From Chimonanthus salicifolius (lineage: Eukaryota; Streptophyta; Magnoliopsida; Laurales; Calycanthaceae), in the NCBI GenBank assembly GCA_013350335.1, contig CM023537.1, forward strand, positions 45,816,111-45,880,110: a DNA stretch of 64,000 nucleotides. The letters run 5' to 3'. A program made the position numbers and the translations under genes. Shown piece after piece: positions 45,129-56,400 of the stretch. Below the pieces are notes generated by a model. That model did not search any database. It had not been told where the DNA came from and saw nothing but the letters and a program-made list of their open reading frames with translations. Within the stretch, counting starts at the first letter, position 1, and each line of letters opens with the position of its first letter.

Positions 45129-46492
45129 TTGCCTATGCGTAGGGAGAAGCGTGCCCCATTTTACAATTCTTTTATCATTTTATATTAAAGACATTTTTAG
45201 AGAAGTCTGATTTTTTTATAATTTAATGTAAAACAACTTCATGGTTCCTCTTTATTATGAAAACACCAACTTTTTATAAGATTTTTGAAAATAGCATTTT
45301 TTTTTCCAGTTCAAACATGTTATATAATTTTAAACTATGATTTTTAAAATTAAAATTAGACATAATTGTTAGCCCCGTTCAAATATAAGAAACTGAATAT
45401 ACATCTAGCTTATCTAAAGTATCAAATTTAACTATATATAAAAAGTTTAGCCAATCTAATTTATGGCCGTGAATTAATTATTGAAGTAGAAAAATCAAAT
45501 GGCTGAAAATAGTATATATCTTTGATTTCAATAAAAAAATTGACAAAAAACTAAAGGTTTACTATCATTTTATACAATAAAATGGAGTGTTTGATCATTT
45601 TCAATTGCAACTTTTGCAACTGATAGATTAAAATCTATGAAGTATCTGTTGAATTGGGAGGAACTGTGTTTTTTTTTTTTTTTTAATTTAAATATTGACA
45701 TAGTTTTTATCACTATCTAAATATAGTGAACTAATATGGACGTCTACATTAGCTGATGTATCAAAATTTAGTTTTATATAAAATTTTCAACCATCTAATC
45801 AAAGGCCGTGAAATGAATAGTTGAATAAAATAAATCAAATAACTGAAACATATCAAATGCCTCTATTTTTTTTTACATTGGTAAAATAAGGTCTACAAGC
45901 ATGTATAACTTCAATATTGAACAGATTGATTAAAATTCATTTAACAAATATTGAATTAAGATGGAGAGCTTTTTTTAAGAACTTAACACTTTCTTATAAC
46001 ATAAAGAAAAATGTGGCCTCTCTCAAATTAAGTAAAATGACTGGCATTAAGTCCACTCACCATTCACCGTCCAGTGTCAAGCCTTTCTTGTGAATCTAAT
46101 TTGGAGGTTTTCTTAAGCAAATGAATGGTGGTTAAAATCCTTTGTCAAAAGTACTTAAAAAGGAATGGAAACTTTTTACAGGCATCAACAAGGCAAGGGG
46201 ATTCTAGAACTAGGGTTGACATGCTTAAATGTCTGAAGAAATTCAAGCTTTGGGAAGAACAAGTTGATTTGAGGGATCATGAATGGGTCTCGGAGTTGGA
46301 AACTATTAGATTCAAGGACTAGAAAGAAAACAATTGGTTGATGACCAAGGCTTTTGCAGGTGGCATGTAGATTCGATAAATCAAATATGGGAATCGCAAA
46401 ATTCCTAATCGAATACCTCCATCACGATAATTTTTTTTTTTATGATCAAAATGTCTAGACATTTCACCTGTATTGGGACAGAAGACAATTTT
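45129..46492. other. AT-rich region, no gene recognised
   Basis: 45360-45560 and 45700-45880 look like a diverged tandem duplication (shared AAAGTATCAAA, GGCCGTGAA, AAATCAAATGGCTGAAA words). A small open frame at 46125-46322 has no recognisable domain. The region ends at the gypsy #4 LTR. Confidence 0.5.
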
Positions 46493-47178
46493 TGTAACAC
46501 CCCTCCATTTCGAGAATAAGATCAAAGTGAAATAAGTAAAGATTTCCACGGAGGGAGGCGAATGTCACGACGCGAGCCGAGTCCGAGTCCGAAGGTCTGA
46601 CCCTTGACTGGCCCAACCTAACACGTGCATGGATTGAAATCCATAATAACATTTCACATACTAGAATAAACAGCGAAAAATTAAAAACATACCTTTATAA
46701 TCATAAAGAACTCGTATCTCAAGTAAAAATAAAGAATTCTCCATAAGTCAAATATAAAGATCCAAACGCACTAAAAATTAAAGTTATTACATCTCAAAAA
46801 AAACTCTCATATATTACATTGTCCTCAAACTAAAGCAACATAAACTAAAATATTCAAGCTTTCTCCTTGCATAATATCTCGCTCATGTCAAACTGCCACT
46901 TGGTAAGGCCTCGCTTTCCTTTCCTTGATTTGTATTGGCATCAAAAGGGGAAAATTATGGGCTTAATCAACATGTCTAGTAAAAATTCCGATCACAGGAA
47001 ATGCACCAAGAAGTGTTTTAGTAAAATAACATATAATTCAAAATTAATGTTAGAAATTCACATGTTATAATATAATGCATTTGTCAAGAATTTTCGTATC
47101 ATAACAGAAACCTCATATTCAGTTCCCATTCATCTCATAATAGAAATCTTATATTTAAAATCGTACTCAATGTGCATC

Positions 47179-47432
47179 AGCAAAGAAGTAAGCCAACTGA
47201 GTTAGAAGAGTCCACATCAGCAGCAAGTGAGAGTACACATTCGACAGCCGAAGAGAGGATCCAGTGGGGAGTCCCAAGCCCGTTAGGATTGTGGAAGAAG
47301 TTGCCTTGGCTAACTGGAACACGTATATAGAAGTGTTTCCTAGTTAGGACTGCATGAACAAGTGACGTGAGAGAAGCTGCTGATATACAATTCAAGGGGG
47401 ACTCTGATAGGGGATCGACTGCAACATGCTCT

Positions 47433-47514
<82 letters not shown>

Positions 47515-47838
47515 ACTAGGGCAGTGGTGCGAGGTAAGGTTGGATCCAAAAGAGGGCATCAAGAGAGGGACAACCAAGACAACCTTTTGGCCATGGGCCT
47601 CTATGGCCGTGTGCACGGAGGCACACCAGAGGCCCACCCATGCTAGAGGTGAGCATGGAGGCCCACCCATTCTAGAGGTGTGCATAGGTGTGTATTTGCA
47701 TGGTGTTTCAGAGGAAGCCTTCGAGTGGTGAGAGAGAGATGGGTGTAAATGGGACTCGAAATATTGTGTTGTCTTATGTGTTATGTTATTCCATTCGATT
47801 TTGATTTTATTTCCGCATCGGGGATTAAATCCCAACAC
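47179..47838 (-). mobile_element. Approximately 660-bp insertion in the LTR, probably a copia-type solo LTR
   Basis: This segment is absent from the sister LTR, where the sequence goes directly from CTCAATGTGCATC to the CTTCCATGCC block. Its right end, read on the minus strand, starts TGTTGGGATTTAATCCC, a common copia LTR start. The left end is not well defined. It holds a (TA)n run. Confidence 0.55.
47437..47512. repeat. (TA)n microsatellite, about 38 units
   Basis: Uninterrupted TA dinucleotides. The Tyr-Ile open frames on the minus strand here come from this repeat. Confidence 0.98.
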
Positions 47839-50594
47839 TTCCATGCCCCATGCATCGACCACATAAGTCTTTTCATTTCAATGGTTTCTATCATTAGTCA
47901 ATTATGTAATTAGTATTCGCGGCGGCAACCTACAGGGTGCTGATTCCCATCTACAAATTAACCGAGACTATTGGTGGAGTGTTGTCTCCTCCCTCTACGC
48001 AGGGTTTCGGGACTATTTACCTAGGAGCTCTTCTTGGCCCAATTCAATGCCGTACATTTTGAACCATGAACGCGGCTAAACATAAATATTTATTCAAATT
48101 TATCAATTTACTTTCAAGACCAAAGAATGTCCGGACAACTCATCTTTGACTCGGCATATGCACTTCCCATCCCCTACTATATACATGAGGAATATGAATG
48201 TATCATGATGTCAAATCTCATGTAATATACGTGAAAACATCTCCAGTATTTCAAAAATAAAATAAGCAACATCTCTTTTCATAATTGAACACATAAATTT
48301 GGAGAAAATCAATCATCTCATTTATAATGACAAAATACTATATTTAAGTCATAACTTTAGTGCTTCAATAATGTAGAAAAACCTCCTGATCGAAGATGAT
48401 CAGCGAAGAGGGATGAGTCATGGGATAGCACGAATAATGTTGTGGTTACTCTCAGTTCTTCATTCGTATACATGTGTCAAAAACATAATTCGCTTATCAC
48501 TAAGTTTTAATTTCTAATAATTCGGTTAAGAAAGGCTTTGATTAAGGCTTAGAACTCAGTTTGGTAATGCTCGGTGAAGTCTAAATGACCCAAATACATG
48601 GTTACCCTTAAATATACAAGACCTTGTAAAACTATTAAAGTCCAAATTAAGGATGGATGTTGAAAGATAACCAGTTGTAGCAAAATGGTATAAACCAATA
48701 AAAATCTATACTAACCATTTACCTAAATTTCCAAAACCACTTGAGAATCCATTTCTTAGTATTTTATATTAAAACAATTCATCTAAGATCATAGGTGTTT
48801 TGATCTAACAAATAGGGATTCAAAAATCTAAGTTTTCTAAGTTTTACGTACTTTTCCAGGAAAATCCTTTTAGCGAAGAATTTGATCATCTTAAATAATT
48901 TTCTGGGAACAACCCGTTTATTGATTACTTCTTATCCTTTACCGGTAGATAAGTCTTTGAATTACGATCTCATTTATATCTTGTGTGACCCAAGGCGATA
49001 TTCCTAGCTTGAGTTATGATCGTTTTACTCAGAGATGTACACTGCCAAATAGTTTGCAGTCTTAAACGAGGTATCTGGATTGTAACCCAAAATTGACCCA
49101 TCAATTCAATTTATAAAATTCTCAAATTAATTCAGAAGATAGTTCTCTCTAATGGATTGATTTTAGGCCAAAATTTGACACTAATCCAATCTATAATGAG
49201 TGAATTAAAAATTGCACACTTGAACGCTGCAAACTTATCCAGAATTTTGTATTATGCAATAGGGTCCATTTGCAGGTCTAATTCGACCCATTAAATCATC
49301 AAATGTGGATTTAAAATTCAGACATCAACTAGATCTATCAGTGTAGCTTCCAACCCAATAAATTTCGTCGAAAAAAATGTTCGGGTCAAGTTATGATTTT
49401 TCTCGCGAGGACACGCAGAAACCATAAGCCTGATTTGAAATCTGAGTTTCATAGATTTCCACAAAATTAGAGTTTCCCTCTAATCTAGGTTCTTAAATAA
49501 GTCCTCTTAAACCTCTAATTAGTCCTTTATCACAATTTTACATGTGAAAATCTCTTCTATCATGGTTGACTTGAATTTACAAAAGGAAAAGATCAATACC
49601 CTTTCTAAGGTTTAATCCTAGTTTTCTTCTTCTATTTTTTCCTCTTTCTTTCTCTCTCTTTCTTTATTCAAATTTCTGCAATGAAACTTCAGCAAAATTG
49701 TTTTAATTTGAGAGAGAGAGTTCATGAAAGAAGAAGAAGAAAAGAAAAAAAAGGATTTAGAAGAAATAAATCTACATACGTCAAAGATGAAGAAAACCAA
49801 TGAAAAACCAAAAACCAAGGGGAAGGAGATGTTGCTTTACTAAGCTCAAGGAGAAAGATAGAAGTTTCGCCCAAGAAAAAGGGAAAAGAAGAATCGTTGG
49901 TTTAGAAATACCCACACGCCTACTACCTGCAAGTTTCTAAGAAGGATCGGCCAAAGTTTTCTTTGTTTAGGACTTCCAACATGTGGGGTCCACAAGGTAA
50001 CCCAACTTAGAATTACACTAGGAGAGGGATCTTGTATTGTCTTGCTTAGCCTAGCTTCCAACGAAAATTGAAAATAAATTGGGAAGAGAGGATCAACCAT
50101 AGCATAGGGTTTTCTTGTGAAATTCAACCATTCTGTTTCTAATATTGGGTTTTCTAAATTTTATTTATTTGATTAATCTATTTTCTCTTTCACAATAGTT
50201 TATTTAAATTTTCTATTTATTTCTTCTCCAAATTACACTTATTCATTTTAATTTTCTTTCTAATTTTTTTTCTAAAGACAAGGATTTGAGCACTTGAATT
50301 AATATTTTATCGAATGCTGACATAATTTCAATTTTGCTTAGTTTATTTTAATTGGTCATTTTGACTTTCTCTCCAATTAGTTGTTCAATTAAAAATGGGA
50401 ATTAAATTGTACTTCTAGTTAAGGGGAAAGTCTATGCATTTGGAGAGCTAATTATGTTCAACACTAAGTCTCATTGTATTATGAAAAGAAATTTTAAATA
50501 AACTAACAACACACCAGTACAAACAATTACTAAACGTTTCAAAGCTAGCTCTACCCATTTACCCTAAACCTCTATTTGGGGTCGGGTCACTACA

Positions 50595-51475
50595 ATACTA
50601 ACACCTTTTTGGAATTTTTGTCCCGAAAATCAAACGAAACTTGGGTACAAAATTACTAAACAATTCTGGATGGAAGGTCCTCATCTCTGATTTTAATTCC
50701 CAAGTTCGTTCTTCACTTCTGTGGTATTCCCAAAACAACTTGAGAAATGGAATTGCTCAGTTTCGTAGCATCTTCTGTTCTGAATCTATGATCTTGATTG
50801 GTCTCTCGACGTAGGATGCGTCACTTTGAACATCCAATTCCTTCAAGTCCAAGATATGTGATGGGTCCGGATTGTTCTTCCAGGTTGTATTGAGAATTTT
50901 GATTGGTGTGCTTCTTTCAATATCTCCAATTTGCAGTCCACGGGTACATATACTCTGCCTTTGTACATGAGGCCTTGTCCCAACTGTAATTTCCAATATT
51001 GGACCTTTTCTCCCTCTGCTAGCTTAGCCCATATTTCTGCTAATTTCGGAGTTGATCTTTGTGCCTGTTCTATCTTTGATGTCATGGTGGAGTGTATTAT
51101 CAAATTATACACATACCCTCTGTCGGTTATGTGTAGATTCAGGTTTTTTTTTTTGCCGACAGCATCTCCCACTCTTGCATTATCATGCTTGCTATGGTTC
51201 CATGGGGCCTGTTGCTAAGTGCATCCGCACTTTGCTGGCCTTGCCTGGATGGTAGTGGAGAGTGAAACCATAGTCTTCGAGATACTCCATCCATCTTCTC
51301 TCTCTCGTGTTGAGATCTCTCTGCTCAAACAAATATTTCAAACTTTTATGGTCGGAGTCAACTTTAAACTTCTCTCCAAAAAGATAGTGCCACCAACTTT
51401 TGAGGGCAAATACCACAACTACTCATTCAAGATCATGGATGGGATAATTTCGCTCATGGACCTGTGGGTTATGGG
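50595..51475 (-). pseudogene. Gypsy #4 pol remnant: RNase H, integrase N-terminus, chromodomain
   Basis: RNase H end at 51192-51416 and upstream (HERNYPIHDLE, WWHYLFGEKFKVDSDHKSLK, LHYHPGKASKV). The integrase zinc-binding N-terminus follows (50843-51172) with GRVYVPVDCKLEILKEAHQS and FSIQPG. It is joined directly to the linker and chromodomain (50757-50996) with NPDPSHILDLKELDVQ and PIKIIDSEQKMLRN, so the whole catalytic integrase core (the DDE residues) is deleted. The right side is cut by the solo Athila LTR in RNase H. Confidence 0.85.
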
Positions 51476-53914
51476 TGTTGAGACATGAAAAAATGACATT
51501 TTTACCCTTTAATTTTGGATTAGTTAGACTTTATTTTGTAAATAAAAGATGCAGTTAATGTAATTTTCTAGCTTTGTAGATAAAATATGGGAAATACAGG
51601 AAACAATAATAAATCAGTGGATAATTGCAAGTTTAGAGCTTAATTTGAAGGATCTAAATTTTTTATGATTAATTTCACTCCGCTTTTATGTTTTTCATGT
51701 AAATTGGATAATCTAGATCCATTTATGAGAATTTAGATTGATTCAATATTTTAGATTTTAAAGTGACGAAGTTAATTATTAAATTCTGGAAGAGAGAACC
51801 TGCAATTCAAGGGCCAAAGGCTGAAATTCAAGATCCATGGTCCAGAGATCCACTTCAGTTGGGCCAAGCTAAGCTTCACAAGCCAACATTTGGTCAGGCC
51901 ATAAGCAGTCCATGCACATTTCACACAATGGGCCAGGCCAATGTGCATTTCAATTCCAGCAAAGGCCCATGTCCTCAAGCTCAAGTCCAAGTTCCATTGG
52001 AGGCCCATGTTCTCATTTAGAAGCCCAATCCAATAACCCAATCCAAAGCCCATATTCGAAAATCCACCAAAATCCTAAGTCCATAACCCATCTACACGCC
52101 CAAGCCTTGTCCATGCACCTATCGTCCACACCATCCAATCTACCATCTTCAATCCAAACCTTTCATTTCTTACATACAACTTAGGTAAACCCTAAAACCA
52201 CCTTTCCTTATCCATTGCATACATTCATCATCTTAGATCTAGGCCATTCATTTCATCCTACATCTAGACTAACCTTAGAATCACAACCCTCTATGCATCA
52301 ACTTACCATTTTCATAACCCATCTTTAACACTCATCACTAAGACCATTAGATCTAACCATTTTTAATCTTACCCATTCATTCTTAAAACCGTAAGATTAT
52401 AACAACTTGGAACCCAAGAAAGCCTCCACCTATCCACATGATTTTTACACATCATGTACACCTCATCATCCAAACCACCACCTCACACCCGATTTTATCA
52501 TATCCCAGTAGATCCCATTCCAATTCTCCATAGTGTCAACCCTCCACATCATCTCACATTCATCCAACCATCCATTCATCTTAGCATTAGATCCCAACCA
52601 TTCATATCATGCACACAAAACCCTAATCCTTTGTGTCAAATTCGCCCATAGCAAATCCAATCCCTTTCTTTTCTCTTTTCTTGCTTAGCCACCAAGCTAA
52701 CTTGATCCCCAAGCCACCGTAGTCGACCAAGCCTTTGTAAACCCTAGTATTTTCCATTTCAAATCCCATCCATTCACTTCTAAATGAGATCCAATCTAAG
52801 CCATCAATTCACAACTTAAACCAAGATTTAATCCCAACCGTCCATTCCAACCCATGGCCTATAAAGAGAGCACTGAGTTACAAGGAAAAATTGAATTTGA
52901 TCTGGATCTTAAAAAGACTGAAGATTGGAGAAAGCACAAGAAAACAAGGAGCTTACACTGTTTTTACATGTGAGCAATCATATTGTAATTTTATTTTATT
53001 GTCTTTGTGTATTTATTTTCCAAAATCTTGTACTTTAATTCTTTCATTAAATCAATTCAAGATATTCCTTTAAAACCCTGAAACATCCAATTTTCAGATT
53101 TCTTTTATGATTGTTTTGATTTGATTTTAAGTTTGTATTCTTTGTTTATTTAATTGGACATTAAATAGTTAGAACTTAGGTTGTAAGTGTTGAATCTAAG
53201 TTACTAAGGTTCGGTTATTTAAATTAAAGTTTATGAATTTTAACTTTGATAATAAGCATGAATTGAAATTTGGATTTTTAAGTGAATTTCAGATCTAGAT
53301 TTTGTATTTTTTATATATTTTGGGCAATTAATAATCTATTCCAATAACCACCCTTTACATTATGCGTTGTTCTATTCTGTCATTTACTTTAATTGTCAAT
53401 TTATTCCTAGTATTTTGTTATGTTAATTATGTTGTTTGTTTGTCGTATATTAAATATTTAATTTATTTTCAACGTTTTATTTTTGTATGTTCATGTAATT
53501 CTTTGTATTCAAATTCTCTCTCTCAAGATTCAATTAACTAAGGTTGTAGATGTAATATTTTAATCTTGAATCATGTGATTTTAAATAAAGATAAGGACTA
53601 TTATTCTTTGTTTCACCATTTTAATAAAAAGGAGATAGATTTGATTCTCGACATTGATTAGATCTAATTCAAATGTCTTATTTTGTTAGATTTACAAGTT
53701 AGATAATAATGGTGTTAACTTTGGTTTTCTAAGATCTAAATATGTAATTCCATGTATTATATTTCTTAAGATCACATCTTTCTAAAGGTACCAATTTAAT
53801 TTTAAGCATATATTTTGTGGATTTCCTTTGGGTTCGACCTCGCACTTATAACGCTATAGTATAAATGGTTCGTGCACTTACGAGACTTATAAATGTAAAA
53901 TTTGAACATCAACA
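51476..53914 (+). mobile_element. Athila-like solo LTR, 2,439 bp, perfect target duplication
   Basis: Starts TGTTGAGACATG, ends GAACATCAACA, flanked by ATGGG at 51471-51475 and 53915-53919. Same family as 5007-10907 and 59500-61142. TATA box at 52860-52867. Confidence 0.92.
52860..52867 (+). promoter_or_regulatory. TATA box of the solo Athila LTR
   Basis: TATAAAGA in the GGCCTATAAAGAGAG context. Confidence 0.5.
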
Positions 53915-53919
53915 ATGGG

Positions 53920-55320
53920 CCCACTCATCATGGGTTCAATGCCCTCATAGAACTATTATGTTTATCGCAATCTCTTACTCATATAACCACATCCAAAGAG
54001 TATAATTCAACATATTAACACGATCCACTATAAATCAATAGATTTCATTTTACTTATTACAACGATATTCTCAATACATCCCTACACCATGCGTTCACTC
54101 ATCTGCTCTGGATAGAGATTAGTGATAACCTCACCCCTCACCAGTAACCTGCCAGTGTGAGAGTCTATGCTCATCCAACGCCTGTCCATATCAACCTATG
54201 AGTCTCAAACACTTCCCTGTATCTGTCAGCATACCATTCCAATTTCATACTCCCGGAATTCACTAAATCTCAACATTGGTCCATACATTGGTCAAACCAC
54301 AAACTTACATAATTGTTGGATATGTCACATCACCACGAGGTCTTCACCTCTACCTTCGGCAGCCCATATACGGGTACCTTTACCACTCTCGACATGGTAA
54401 GGTTGTCTACCTCTTAGAAATTTCCTGTGGTGTTTGTCACATCTCTCAACGTAACCATTCATAAGCTCATTATATCTTAACTTCTCATCCTTACTTTTTA
54501 TTTCTTGGAAATACATTCAAACCCCAATCTTAGCAAACAAGATCTTCTAATACTACTGCATTCAACTCATTCAAGGGTAGACTTATTAAATTTAGTCACA
54601 TTACATATTAGTCCAATAATACTTCCGTCGGGTGACTCTTCAATTGTGATCCTCCCCATTTGCGTACAAGTCATAACACAACTAATACCTTTTTATTTAT
54701 AATCTTTACAAAATAAACCACTAATCAAATACAGCTTAAAGCTCAAACGTTATAGGTCTCAAAATAAAAGAAACCAATATTTTTAAATGATTCCTTTGCC
54801 TCTCACGCTAAACTAATAGTTCTAATTATCACCATTGAATCTCCAAAGATCCAATCCACTCTAACTAAAATTATTTCCAAGCCTACTAATAATAACTAAT
54901 AATTGCCACATTGTTCTTGAGATCACTGTTGCGTCCTACAAGGCACATCTATTCCATCTTAGTACTAAATATTATGGAGTCGTCTAACTCTATTTACGAC
55001 ATCTTGCTACTCCATGTCTAAAGGTTAAGGAAAAATCAATCTCCTTGAGTCAAGGCATTCTACGTCAAAACTCAAAACTCTTCATTGTCTAATTTGTATA
55101 ACTCATCCTCTCAGGTAACCCAAAAGTTACTATTTTAGGGTAGCAATTAATACAAACTTGATGTGTGTTGCCAACGGTGAGACTGTAGTGATGGTAAAGA
55201 CAGTGAATTTTACAATTAAATACGTAGCAAGAATCATGGAGGTTGACAAGAGGAAATGCAATGTCCCAAATCAATTTATGCTATTGCATATGAACTACCA
55301 ATGATTGCCATACCTTGGAT
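53920..55320. other. Unassigned sequence in place of gypsy #4 protease and RT
   Basis: No retrotransposon domain is found in any frame. The perfect ATGGG duplication around the solo LTR shows that this DNA already abutted the RNase H fragment before the Athila insertion. An open frame at 54325-54516 (minus) has no recognised domain. Confidence 0.5.
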
Positions 55321-56035
55321 CACTAAGCTGTCAGTTGTCTCCGGTGTTGGGACGAGAAAAATCTAATTGTCCGGAGGTCATGGGGGTAGATAGTCGCCCC
55401 GGCTGAGTCTGAGGTCGGGATATCTGGACTGGACTGCAGATGTTTGGTGGAATTTATTGCAGGGTCAGAAAAACTTTATGTTACTTTTTCTCTTTCTACT
55501 GTCCATGAGACTGATAGGATTGGTAGTGGTCATATCCCTTTGTGTCAGATTCAGAAATTCTTTTGCCTCAAACTTTTTTCTCAGTCTTAATAAGATATTT
55601 TCCTAGGAATGGGTCTTTGAAATTTTTCCAGGTCATTTCTGTCATCACAAGGTTTTCTCCTGTTGACCTCCACCGCTGGCCTGCGTCATTGACAAGTTGT
55701 GACGTTGCTAAAATAATTCTATCTTGTTCTTCAGTGATTCTCAGTAGTTCAAAAATCTGGATGATGTTTCCAATCCAACTTTCAACTTCCATAGGCCCTT
55801 CAATGTCATTGAAATGAGGAGGGTGTTGTCGTTGGAAATCCCTCACCATATTCCAAATTCGTGCATTGGTGGTATTAATTGAGTCGGGTGTTACCTGATT
55901 AGCTTGTATAATTGTATACACTATCAACTGGAGGAAACTTTGAAGTTCGAGTGGCACGAGTGGGACGTTGTTACTGGGCCCACCAACGTTTTCCGGATGT
56001 GTACGGTTTCGTCGAGGGAATCCTCTCGGTGCCAT
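55321..56035 (-). pseudogene. Gypsy #4 gag remnant
   Basis: The open part (55568-56035) is a gag N-terminus and capsid: MAPRGFPRRNRTHPENVGG start, RQHPPHFNDIEGPMEVESWI, TEEQDRIILATSQLVNDAGQ and TWKNFKDPFLGKYLIK. Typical capsid continues (KEFLNL-like words) in another frame to about 55500. The start ATG at 56035 is about 350 bp inside the degenerate primer site, a normal distance. Confidence 0.8.
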
Positions 56036-56400
56036 TTTCCTATGCCAAGAAAACTAGAATTTGTATTAAATAACCATGTACTAGGACAAAGACTTCCTTG
56101 ATCATCTGGTAAATGGAATTCTAATCCTTATTTCGTACCACATCGACGAGGATAGCGTTCTACGTTATTTCTCAACATTTTAATTGGAGATTCCTATATT
56201 TTGATTTGCATCTTCTTTGGGGAGAAAGTTATTAGTTATAGTTCAACATGTGACTGGGGGGACTCCTAACCTTTCATTGAAATTTCGCTTGGGTTGAATT
56301 CTAAGTTTGTTTGCATTTGACTCAAGGGATTTTCTAAAATTTTTGTTTGCATTTGACTTAGGGAGTTTCTTAATTTTGCTTTTCGATGCTCTAATAACAA

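Larger units (their letters stand above)
46493..50594 (-). repeat. Gypsy #4 3' LTR (4.1 kb including an insertion)
   Basis: Plus left end TGTAACACCCCTCC, right end GGGTCACTACA. It matches 56401-58830 base for base in long stretches (for example AAAGATTTCCACGGAGGGAG at 46540 and 56445), apart from a 660-bp insertion at 47179-47838. The inner polypurine tract complement ACTAACACCTTTTT follows at 50597. Confidence 0.85.

Noticed and set aside
46125..46330. Possible LINE endonuclease-RT linker ORF
   Set aside because: Only vague resemblance; no diagnostic residue could be assigned.
45129..46492. Possible tRNA or small RNA gene
   Set aside because: No A/B box pair or cloverleaf was found here or elsewhere in the window.
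47431..47862. 143-residue minus-strand ORF with a Tyr-Ile tail
   Set aside because: The tail is translation of the (TA)n microsatellite and the rest lies in an LTR insertion.
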